This document shows positions 1 to 6,051 of a stretch of DNA of 6,608 nt, piece by piece (position 1 is the first letter of the stretch; every line of letters starts with the position of its first letter). The notes under the pieces were generated by a model, which was not told where the DNA came from, did no database searches, and saw only the letters and a program-made list of their open reading frames with translations. The DNA is taken from positions 1 through 6,608 of the forward strand of contig JACIWG010000084.1 in assembly GCA_014361085.1 (NCBI GenBank), read 5' to 3'. The translations under genes and the position numbers were made by a program. This DNA comes from Nitrososphaeria archaeon (GTDB lineage: Archaea; Thermoproteota; Nitrososphaeria; JACIWG01).

Positions 1-1481
1 AAGCTCAAGTAGAGACTTTTATATAATTCAAAAAGTTTCGTATACTTTTGCCAAACCCTCGTTCTTGGTAGGAAGACTGTGACACTTTCATCATCTAATT
101 TGATTTCAAAAAGGCTTTTTATCCAGCCTACACCATATGCGGCTAAAATGGCACTGCCTAACATGGACCCGTCAGCAGAATTTTTTCCAACAACAATCTT
201 TTTCCCCAATATGTCTGCCTTTATCTGATTCCAAATTCTACTCTTTACACCACCACCTACAATTCTGAAAGAATCTATTTTAGCACCCAACGACTCTATT
301 ACCTCGAGATTATGTCTTGCAGCATATGCTGTTCCCTCATATAATGCCCTCATTATATCACCTCTACTGTGATGGAATGATAATCCAAATATAACACCTC
401 GAGCGTAAGGGTCCCAAATTGGGCTTCTTTCACCTGCAAGATATGGTAGAAATATTAGATTATTTGAGCCTACAGGAGAATGCTTGATTTCATCTTCAAC
501 TTTTTCAAAAATTTCTGAACTTAAACTTTCACCTTCTTTCAAATAAAGTTCTCTAATAAGCCATTCGAATACATTACTGTGGGCGTTCATGGCACCCTGC
601 ATCAGCCAGCGGTCTGGAACAACATGACATCGGTTTAACAGTGTTGATGAAAAGTTTGGCACATCAGTACATGTTATCACACTGGAAACTGAGCCTGCAG
701 TTATTAGTGCACGATTTTTGTCCACAACATTTTCAGCTAAAGCAGCTAATGGAGTGTCGGAGCCGCCTACCATGACAGGTGTGCCAGGACATAATCCAAT
801 CTCCTTTGCAGCATTTTGAGTTAAATTTCCAAGCACCTTGTATGATGGCATTGTTTCAGGAAACTTTTCCATAGATATATTGAATAGGTTAAACATTTTT
901 TCAGACCATTCACGCTTTCTTATATCGAAGAGAAGAGACCATGATGCGTGAGTCCAGTCGTAGGAGGATTCTCCTGTTAGCAAGTATGCTATATATCCTG
1001 GTGCTATCATGAACTTGAAAGTTTTTTCATAAACTTCAGGCTCATTCTCTTTAAGCCACATTATTTGTGTCACAGTCTGTACAGTGGAAATCCTGTTACC
1101 ACATATTTTGAAAACCTCTTCATCACATACCTTCTGGGATAGTTTTTCACATTGGCCTACACTTCTTTGGTCGAAGAAGAGTATTGAAGGCCTTAAAGGT
1201 TTCCCATTCTTGTCTATGCAAACAAGCCCCATGTGTGCGCCAACATTTATTGAGACAATTTCCTCCTTTTTGACACCATACTTTTTCATCACATCTCTTA
1301 CTGCCTTTTTAAACGTTATCCACCATTCTCTAGGATCTTGTTCAACCCAGCCAATCTTTTTACTGAACGTTTTATACAAGTACCTTCCTGGTGCAGTATA
1401 CTTTTTTTCAAGTTTTTCGTTGAATAGGCCAAGTTTAAGTGAGCTGGTTCCAAAATCGGCTGCTAAGACGTATTCGCTCAT
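1..1481 (-). CDS. FGGY-family carbohydrate kinase (kinase 1), C-terminus cut by window edge
   Basis: ATP-dependent sugar kinase of the FGGY (xylulokinase/gluconokinase) family, probably phosphorylating a ketose or polyol in the cytoplasm. The frame is open from ATG at 1481 to the left edge (493 complete codons). Family members are about 500 residues, so only a few are missing. Visible motifs: N-terminal phosphate loop DFGTSSLK (residues 9-16), DQRS (104-107), catalytic-base motif GGSD with Asp242, GERSPIWDP (350-358), the FGGY signature region RGVIFGL (361-367), and the adenosine loop GGGVKSRIW (409-417). Odd points: the usual GTS phosphate motif reads GSV (263-265), and the following GAM-STTGASLKW-type stretch reads GAMNAHSNVFEW (296-307). 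It is the last visible gene of a four-gene operon, 9 bases after the dehydrogenase, with AAGGT as a Shine-Dalgarno 4 bases before ATG. It is a clear paralogue of kinase 2. Substrate unknown; family assignment very secure. Confidence 0.93.
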   Translation of the reverse strand, partial: MSEYVLAADFGTSSLKLGLFNEKLEKKYTAPGRYLYKTFSKKIGWVEQDPREWWITFKKAVRDVMKKYGVKKEEIVSINVGAHMGLVCIDKNGKPLRPSILFFDQRSVGQCEKLSQKVCDEEVFKICGNRISTVQTVTQIMWLKENEPEVYEKTFKFMIAPGYIAYLLTGESSYDWTHASWSLLFDIRKREWSEKMFNLFNISMEKFPETMPSYKVLGNLTQNAAKEIGLCPGTPVMVGGSDTPLAALAENVVDKNRALITAGSVSSVITCTDVPNFSSTLLNRCHVVPDRWLMQGAMNAHSNVFEWLIRELYLKEGESLSSEIFEKVEDEIKHSPVGSNNLIFLPYLAGERSPIWDPYARGVIFGLSFHHSRGDIMRALYEGTAYAARHNLEVIESLGAKIDSFRIVGGGVKSRIWNQIKADILGKKIVVGKNSADGSMLGSAILAAYGVGWIKSLFEIKLDDESVTVFLPRTRVWQKYTKLFELYKSLYLS

Positions 1482-1485
1482 GTTA

Positions 1486-1490
1486 ACCTT
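1486..1490 (-). promoter_or_regulatory. Shine-Dalgarno for kinase 1
   Basis: On the minus strand AAGGT lies 4 bases before the ATG at 1481, in the 9-base gap after the dehydrogenase stop codon. It supports this start and translation as an internal operon gene. Confidence 0.55.
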
Positions 1491-2525
1491 TTATGGCAAC
1501 AATAGAACCTTTAAAGCTTTAAGTTCGCTTCTCAAATTAAAGGCGTTTAACGCATCTTCCAAAGGAAACTTGTGTGTGATAAGCTTTCCAACATTAAAGC
1601 GTTTAGATGCAATAAGTTGTATGGCTTTCTTAAACTGTTCAGGGGTAGCATTTTGTGAGGCTGTTAAAACCAGTTCCTTGTAATGTATCTTGTTTAGGTC
1701 TATGTTTGAGATAAAAGTTTTTCCACCTCCAGCAAACAAGCTTATCATACCCTGAGGCTGTATAATGTCAAGTAACTGTCCCACAACGTCTGCAACACCA
1801 ACTGTTAAAATGGCCTTATTTATTCCACCAAAAACTTTAGAAAGCTCTTTAACCTTTAAAATGAAATCCTCTTGCCCCGGATTAATTGTGTAGTTTGCAC
1901 CCAATTCTCGGGCCACATTCAACCTTTCCTCAACATAGTCTGAAACGATAATATTTGATACACCCATGTATTTGGCTAACATGACATGAAGTAATCCCAT
2001 TGGGCCAGCGCCTATAACCAAAATATTGTCACCTAATCCAACATTTAGTCTTTCTAAAGAGTTTACAACAGTTGAAATTGGTTCGAGAAGTGCTGCCTCC
2101 TCAAAAGATACGTTTTCCGGCAGTTTCATGATATGGCCTAGTTTAACCATTTCTGGAGTGGGTTGAAAGAATTCTGAGAAGCCACCGTTAACATCTATTC
2201 CTAAAGTTTTCCTATTAACGCATCTATTTCTAAACCCTTTTAAACAGAAATCACATTTTCCATCAGCTAATATCGGATATACGGCTACCCTGTCACCTAC
2301 CATAAAGTCTTTAACATTAGAGCCTACGTTTACAACTTCACCAGAAAACTCATGCCCCATGATCACATTTTCTTTAGCTGACCGTTCTCCTTTAAATATC
2401 CTTAAGTCCGTTGCACATATTGCGGCAGCCTTAACTTTAACAATTATTGAATCATCTAAGCTTAATGGAGTTTGAACTTCATCAACTGAAATCTTGCCTA
2501 GGGAATGGAAGACAACAGCCTTCAT
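1491..2525 (-). CDS. Zinc-dependent medium-chain polyol/alcohol dehydrogenase (sorbitol/threonine dehydrogenase-like)
   Basis: NAD(P)-dependent oxidoreductase of the MDR superfamily, 344 residues, the usual length. It probably interconverts a polyol and a keto-sugar. The N-terminal GroES-like catalytic domain carries the catalytic-zinc ligands Cys37 (in ICATD), His58-Glu59 (in GHE) and Glu148 (in LLEPIS). The Rossmann fold has GAGPMG at 172-177 and Asp196 at the end of the second strand, which favours NAD over NADP. The structural-zinc lobe has Cys91, Cys94 and Cys102, while the position of the first Cys is Asp88. An acidic ligand at this position is known from Sulfolobus alcohol dehydrogenase (Glu), so the lobe may still hold zinc. 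The start lies 10 bases after the aldolase stop, with no clear Shine-Dalgarno, so translational coupling is likely. Operon context suggests it supplies or uses a ketose handled by the neighbouring kinases. Exact substrate not determinable; threonine dehydrogenase or sugar dehydrogenase activity are alternatives. Confidence 0.93.
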   Translation of the reverse strand: MKAVVFHSLGKISVDEVQTPLSLDDSIIVKVKAAAICATDLRIFKGERSAKENVIMGHEFSGEVVNVGSNVKDFMVGDRVAVYPILADGKCDFCLKGFRNRCVNRKTLGIDVNGGFSEFFQPTPEMVKLGHIMKLPENVSFEEAALLEPISTVVNSLERLNVGLGDNILVIGAGPMGLLHVMLAKYMGVSNIIVSDYVEERLNVARELGANYTINPGQEDFILKVKELSKVFGGINKAILTVGVADVVGQLLDIIQPQGMISLFAGGGKTFISNIDLNKIHYKELVLTASQNATPEQFKKAIQLIASKRFNVGKLITHKFPLEDALNAFNLRSELKALKVLLLP

Positions 2526-2535
2526 TTAAATCTGC

Positions 2536-3342
2536 CTATTCTAGAGCAAGAGTGCTCATGACTTCTTCGACAGACTTGTTTTCGTGCACGATCATCTTTA
2601 AAGCTTTAACCATCAAAGTTGGGTCTCTGTGACCCCAAACGTTTCTTCCAATAGCTACGCCGCTTGCTCCGCCTTCGATTGCACCCTTTACCATAGAAAG
2701 AAATTGTCTAACATTTTCTGTATGTGGGCCGCCTGCAATAACGACTGGTACTGGACATGCTTCTACCACCTGCCTAAATGTTTCCGGGGAGCCTGTGTAC
2801 CATGTTTTAACAATGTCTGCTCCAAGTTCTGCGGCAGCTCTTGCAGCATACATTATGTTTTCAACCTTGTAGTAGTCTTCCTTTTTTATCAAGTTCCCTT
2901 TAGGATATATGTGTACGGTTAAGGGCATACCATATTCTTCACATTCCTTTGCAAGATAGCCTATAGTCTTTAACATTTCATCCTGTCTAGTGTCGCCGAC
3001 TGACGCACCGTAGGCTACAGCGTCAGCACCCAATTTTATAGCCTCCTTGACTTCAGTAAACTGTGTGTCATAGGATGGATTATATGGTGAGAAGCCGCTC
3101 AGTTTACATATTAGGCAGGCTCCACCTTCTATTAGAAGGGGATAGTATTTTGATGCAAGACCCTTATGTATTGTTAGAGCATTTGGTTTTCCTGCAACAA
3201 TCTTTTGTATTGTTTCTCTAGCATTTCTTATCCCTGGCAAAACACCATGCGCTATAGAATGGTCCATTGTTATTATAACAACTTTTTTAGAAGTTTTATC
3301 AAATAGTCTCGACAACCTTATTTCTTTTCCAGAAGAAGTCAT
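2536..3342 (-). CDS. Class I Schiff-base aldolase of the DhnA/FbaB (DeoC/LacD) family
   Basis: A 268-residue TIM-barrel aldolase related to archaeal class I fructose-bisphosphate aldolase, to 2-amino-3,7-dideoxy-D-threo-hept-6-ulosonate synthase (MJ0400 type) and to LsrF. Visible are RLSRLF near the N-terminus, MDHS with Asp27, HIYPKG with Tyr146, the Schiff-base lysine Lys179 in DIVKTWYTG (176-184), the phosphate-binding AGGP (203-206) and GRN with Arg233. Tyr146 matches the catalytic Tyr of the archaeal aldolases; as I recall it, LsrF has no such YPxG motif, which argues for true aldol cleavage or condensation. It follows kinase 2 by a single base (TGA-T-ATG), with a weak GTGAG ribosome site inside the kinase end, so the two are probably translated together. 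This pairing points to cleavage of a phosphorylated ketose made by the kinase. Family very secure, substrate open: fructose-1,6-bisphosphate, a deoxy-ketose phosphate or an unknown sugar phosphate. Confidence 0.93.
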   Translation of the reverse strand: MTSSGKEIRLSRLFDKTSKKVVIITMDHSIAHGVLPGIRNARETIQKIVAGKPNALTIHKGLASKYYPLLIEGGACLICKLSGFSPYNPSYDTQFTEVKEAIKLGADAVAYGASVGDTRQDEMLKTIGYLAKECEEYGMPLTVHIYPKGNLIKKEDYYKVENIMYAARAAAELGADIVKTWYTGSPETFRQVVEACPVPVVIAGGPHTENVRQFLSMVKGAIEGGASGVAIGRNVWGHRDPTLMVKALKMIVHENKSVEEVMSTLALE

Positions 3343-3343
3343 A

Positions 3344-4897
3344 TCAGCTCACTGACGCAATCTCTTTATACATTGATTTAAATCTTTTATAACCTTTTTT
3401 AAATATCATATAATATTTTTTGTAAACATTATTTGCAGAATCGTTTGGAATGTTTACATCCTCTGTAAGGAGATAAAACTTGTCTGCGGTGCTTATTATG
3501 TCGTTATAGCGTTTTGAAGCATAGCCTGCTAATATTGCGCATCCAATCATTGTCGCATCCTTTACGCTTGATACTGCAATCTTTTTACCTAGCACATCGG
3601 CCTTTATTTGCCTCCATAGACTGCTTTTAGCTGCAGCGCCTGCAGCTCTAACCTCTCCAACCTTAACACCCAAGGATTCAATAATTTCTAGATTGTTTCT
3701 AAGCCCGTATGCTACACCTTCAAGTATTGACCTAATCATGTGCGCTTTTGTATGTGATAGGGTTAGGCCAAAAAATACGCCTCTTGCATTAGGGTCCCAT
3801 ATTGGAGAACGCTCTCCAGACATGTATGGAAAAAATATTAGGCCATCACTTCCTGGAGGGGCCTTAGCTGCGAGCTCGTCCAAAATCTTGTAAACGTTAC
3901 CGTCACCAGTTTGAGAAAGTTGTACTTCGATTTCACATAAGTTGTCTTTAAACCATTTCAGGGACGCTCCAGTTGTGGACATTGCACCCATATGAAGCCA
4001 TAGGCCTTCCATGACATAGCATCTGTTCAATATTCTTGTATCAAATTTTGGAGTGGATGAAAGGACTGCGACAACAGTTGAGGTGCCTGTTGTCTCGAAA
4101 ACGCGGCCTGGTTTTATTATACCGCATCCAAGCGCCGAAGCCGCACTGTCGGCACAGCCCATTGCGACAGGAACACCTTTCTCAACACCTAAAATTTTGG
4201 AGACATTTTCGTTTACTTCACCAACTTTTTCATATGACCAAAATATTTTTGGAAGCTTTTCACCATCTAAACCCGTCTTCTCTATAAGCTCGTTTGACCA
4301 TCTTGCTCTCTTCAAGTCAAATATTCCAGTGAATGATGCATTCGTAGGATCTATTCCTGTTTCTCCAGTCAACTTTAAAGCAATGTATCCGTTTGCGTGA
4401 ACAAACTTGTACACTTTTTCATAAACTTCCGGCTCTTTTTCCTTAATCCATAACATTGAAGTAATACTGAAGGCTCCTGGAGCTATTCTGTTTCCAGCTA
4501 TTTCTGCAAATGTTTGGAGACCCACTTTTTTAATAAGCCTTTTAGCCTGCTCCACACTCCTTTGATCCATGTAAAGGATTGCAGGCCTTAGTGCGTTTCC
4601 CCTATTATCTAGTGCTATTAGGCTTGGACATGTATTACATAACCCTATCCCTACAACCTGAGATGGACTCACATTTGTCTGCTGAAATAGTTTTATTATG
4701 AGATCATATACTGTTGTCCACCAGTCTTCTGGATAACTTTCAGCCCATAGACTTTTTGGATGTAATATGCCATACTTGTATTCGCTGCTTAAAACTGTAA
4801 CGGTTTGTGTTCCATCAACATTGACGAGCCCAACCTTTGCAGCTGTTGTTCCAATATCAATGCTTATTAGAAAATCACCATTTATCCTATTGCCCAT
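3344..4897 (-). CDS. FGGY-family carbohydrate kinase (kinase 2, xylulokinase-like)
   Basis: Complete 517-residue FGGY kinase, the usual length, expected to phosphorylate a sugar or polyol with ATP. The actin-like N-terminal domain opens with DIGTTAAK (14-21), followed by DQRS (111-114). The catalytic base is Asp250 in GCAD. The C-terminal domain has the intact phosphate motif GTST (271-274), TGASLKW (319 on back to 309 region, residues 309-315 by motif order after GAM), GERSPIWDP (361-369), an FGGY signature-2 match beginning GVFFGL (373-378) with its S-I-L-E end at 390-393, and the adenosine loop AAGAAAKSSLW (418-428). It is the first gene of the minus-strand operon. A TATA-like element centred about 28 bases before the ATG, with no Shine-Dalgarno, suggests leaderless translation from 4897. 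All key motifs are conventional, so this is the better candidate for the main pathway kinase. Whether the substrate is xylulose, another ketose or a polyol cannot be told. Confidence 0.95.
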   Translation of the reverse strand: MGNRINGDFLISIDIGTTAAKVGLVNVDGTQTVTVLSSEYKYGILHPKSLWAESYPEDWWTTVYDLIIKLFQQTNVSPSQVVGIGLCNTCPSLIALDNRGNALRPAILYMDQRSVEQAKRLIKKVGLQTFAEIAGNRIAPGAFSITSMLWIKEKEPEVYEKVYKFVHANGYIALKLTGETGIDPTNASFTGIFDLKRARWSNELIEKTGLDGEKLPKIFWSYEKVGEVNENVSKILGVEKGVPVAMGCADSAASALGCGIIKPGRVFETTGTSTVVAVLSSTPKFDTRILNRCYVMEGLWLHMGAMSTTGASLKWFKDNLCEIEVQLSQTGDGNVYKILDELAAKAPPGSDGLIFFPYMSGERSPIWDPNARGVFFGLTLSHTKAHMIRSILEGVAYGLRNNLEIIESLGVKVGEVRAAGAAAKSSLWRQIKADVLGKKIAVSSVKDATMIGCAILAGYASKRYNDIISTADKFYLLTEDVNIPNDSANNVYKKYYMIFKKGYKRFKSMYKEIASVS

Positions 4898-4920
4898 ATT
4901 GCTGAATATCTGATTTCTAA

Positions 4921-4935
4921 CTTTTTATATCTTCC
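4921..4935 (-). promoter_or_regulatory. Archaeal BRE/TATA promoter of the kinase-aldolase operon
   Basis: Read on the minus strand, GGAAG (BRE-like, purine-rich) is followed by ATATAAAAAG (TATA box). The TATA centre is about 28 bases before the ATG at 4897, the distance at which an archaeal transcript would begin on or next to the start codon. Pattern-based, no experimental support. Confidence 0.55.
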
Positions 4936-4945
4936 TTTTTAGGAA
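4932..4945. promoter_or_regulatory. Possible operator: inverted repeat TTCCT-TTTT-AGGAA
   Basis: Perfect 5-base arms with a 4-base spacer, overlapping the BRE of the minus-strand promoter. A bound regulator would compete with or help TFB. Short and A+T-rich, so chance is possible. Confidence 0.3.
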
Positions 4946-4974
4946 AAATGATATAGTAAAGTTTCCGGCTTATC

Positions 4975-4987
4975 CATTATAATAATG
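4975..4987. promoter_or_regulatory. Possible operator: 13-base palindrome CATTAT-A-ATAATG
   Basis: Perfect 6-base arms around one base, abutting the BRE of the plus-strand promoter at 4988. Sites just upstream of the BRE are often activator sites in archaea. Chance is possible in such A+T-rich DNA. No regulator gene is in the window. Confidence 0.35.
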
Positions 4988-5002
4988 CAAAATTATTTAT
5001 AG
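4988..5002 (+). promoter_or_regulatory. Archaeal BRE/TATA promoter of the plus-strand dehydrogenase
   Basis: CAAAATT (4988-4994) fits the archaeal BRE pattern cRnAAnt and runs into the TATA box TTATTTATAG (4993-5002). The TATA centre at about 4997 predicts a transcript start near 5024, which is exactly the in-frame ATG at 5024. This favours a leaderless message and argues against the earlier ATG at 5003, which touches the TATA box. Confidence 0.6.
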
Positions 5003-5023
5003 ATGTTAAACATAAAAATTGAT

Positions 5024-5995
5024 ATGGTTAAGAGTAGAGCAGCCTGTTTCGAGGGCCCTAGAAAGGTTTCTTTAAAGGAAATCGAGTTAGAGCCTGCAGA
5101 AGACCAGGTTCTCGTAAAAACATTTCAGGCATCAATATGTGGTACAGACAAACTCTACTATTTTGGAGAAGTTCCGAAGGAAGTTAGCCTTCCAATATTT
5201 CCCTGGGGTCACGAGGGCGGTGGATTTGTAGTTAAGGTAGGTTCTAAAGTTAGGGAGTTTAAAGAAGGAGATATTGTGATGTCGTTTGGGCCTGGAACAT
5301 TTGCAGACTACTTTCTTGCAACGGCACCCTATGGCTGTCTACAGGCGCCTGAAGGCGTTGATATTGAAGTAGCATGCTTGGGTGAACCATTAGCTTGTGC
5401 AGTACATGCTGCAAAAATTGCTTCAAAAAATGTTGGTGTGGGAGATACTGTTGCAGTTGTCGGCGCTGGATTCGCGGGCCAGATCATTTTACAGGGTTTA
5501 AAAAGGGGTGGTGCAGACTTGCTTTTTGCAATAGACAAAATTGATTTTAAACTCGATTTTGCACGAAGATTTGGAGCCGATATCACATTAAATGTTGAAA
5601 GAGATAATGTTGTTAAGGAAATTCTTGATTCAACAGATGGGTGTGGCGTGGACCTTGTTGTAGAGGCTTCTGGAAGTGGAGATGGACTCAATTTAGCTTC
5701 CGAGATAGTTAGGCATAATGGTACAATCGTCATATATAGTCATTACATGAAACCTTTTTTGGCTAACCTGTTCCGCTGGCACGAGGATGCATTAAACATA
5801 GTACACGCATGTCTAATGCACCATACAAGAGAGGAGATGGTTGTCTGGGCAAGAGAGGCATTCAGGCTTGTTAGAAAGAATATATTTAATGTTAAACCTT
5901 TGATTACAAAAAGGTACAGTCTTTCAGAAATATCAGATGCCTTCGAGAACGAGATTTTGAACCGAAATTCGATAAAGACGGCGATAGTGCCCTAA
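5024..5995 (+). CDS. Zinc-type medium-chain dehydrogenase lacking the structural-zinc lobe (possible sugar/inositol dehydrogenase)
   Basis: NAD(P)-dependent MDR oxidoreductase, 323 residues from this start. Catalytic-zinc ligands: Cys39 (SICGTD), His63-Glu64 (GHE), Glu121 (LGEPLAC). The Rossmann motif is GAGFAG (147-152) with Asp171 ending the second strand, suggesting NAD. The four-cysteine structural-zinc lobe is absent: the chain passes straight from VMSFGPG (85-91) to FADYF. The C-terminal half has a YSHYMKP...N...W...D..N.VHA pattern that I recall from the BchC-like/Thermotoga inositol-dehydrogenase branch; that assignment is from memory and tentative. An upstream ATG at 5003 would add seven residues (MLNIKID), but it adjoins the TATA box; MVKSRAACFEGP is the normal MDR opening. 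The gene is transcribed away from the kinase-aldolase operon and is followed after 56 bases by the URO-D-like gene. Probably oxidises a polyol, cyclitol or sugar in the same pathway. Confidence 0.9.
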   Translation: MVKSRAACFEGPRKVSLKEIELEPAEDQVLVKTFQASICGTDKLYYFGEVPKEVSLPIFPWGHEGGGFVVKVGSKVREFKEGDIVMSFGPGTFADYFLATAPYGCLQAPEGVDIEVACLGEPLACAVHAAKIASKNVGVGDTVAVVGAGFAGQIILQGLKRGGADLLFAIDKIDFKLDFARRFGADITLNVERDNVVKEILDSTDGCGVDLVVEASGSGDGLNLASEIVRHNGTIVIYSHYMKPFLANLFRWHEDALNIVHACLMHHTREEMVVWAREAFRLVRKNIFNVKPLITKRYSLSEISDAFENEILNRNSIKTAIVP

Positions 5996-5996
5996 A

Positions 5997-6005
5997 CTTT
6001 TAATA
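5997..6005 (+). promoter_or_regulatory. Weak candidate TATA box before the URO-D-like gene
   Basis: CTTTTAATA directly follows the dehydrogenase stop codon and would place a transcript start near 6027-6030. A second A+T-rich element, ACTTTATCTT near 6015-6024, would place it near 6045, closer to a leaderless ATG at 6052. Either could be chance, and the gene may simply be co-transcribed with the dehydrogenase. Confidence 0.25.
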
Positions 6006-6051
6006 CATGCCGCAACTTTATCTTAATTTATGTTTGTGGTTGAAGGTGAGC

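Noticed and set aside
380..460. Near-repeat of DNA at about 3770-3840 (GTCCCAWATTGG context)
   Set aside because: It encodes the conserved GERSPIWDP segment in both FGGY kinases, so it reflects paralogy and not a repeat element.
1084..1683. Plus-strand 199-codon open frame across the kinase 1/dehydrogenase junction
   Set aside because: Antisense to two well-supported genes with conserved motifs; its translation is Ser/Phe-rich with no recognisable domain.
2629..2922. Cys-rich plus-strand open frame of 97 codons
   Set aside because: Antisense to the aldolase active-site region; the cysteines arise from reverse-complemented Ala/Gly codons, not a metal motif.
4036..4400. Two overlapping plus-strand open frames of 83 and 115 codons
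   Set aside because: Both antisense to the conserved core of kinase 2, no motif or promoter of their own.
5329..5733. Minus-strand 134-codon open frame inside the plus-strand dehydrogenase
   Set aside because: Fully antisense to the Rossmann domain; low-complexity Ser/Thr/Pro composition typical of a shadow frame.
5991..6010. T-run after the plus-strand dehydrogenase as a terminator
   Set aside because: Only four consecutive T with no hairpin; equally well read as a TATA element, so not called a terminator.
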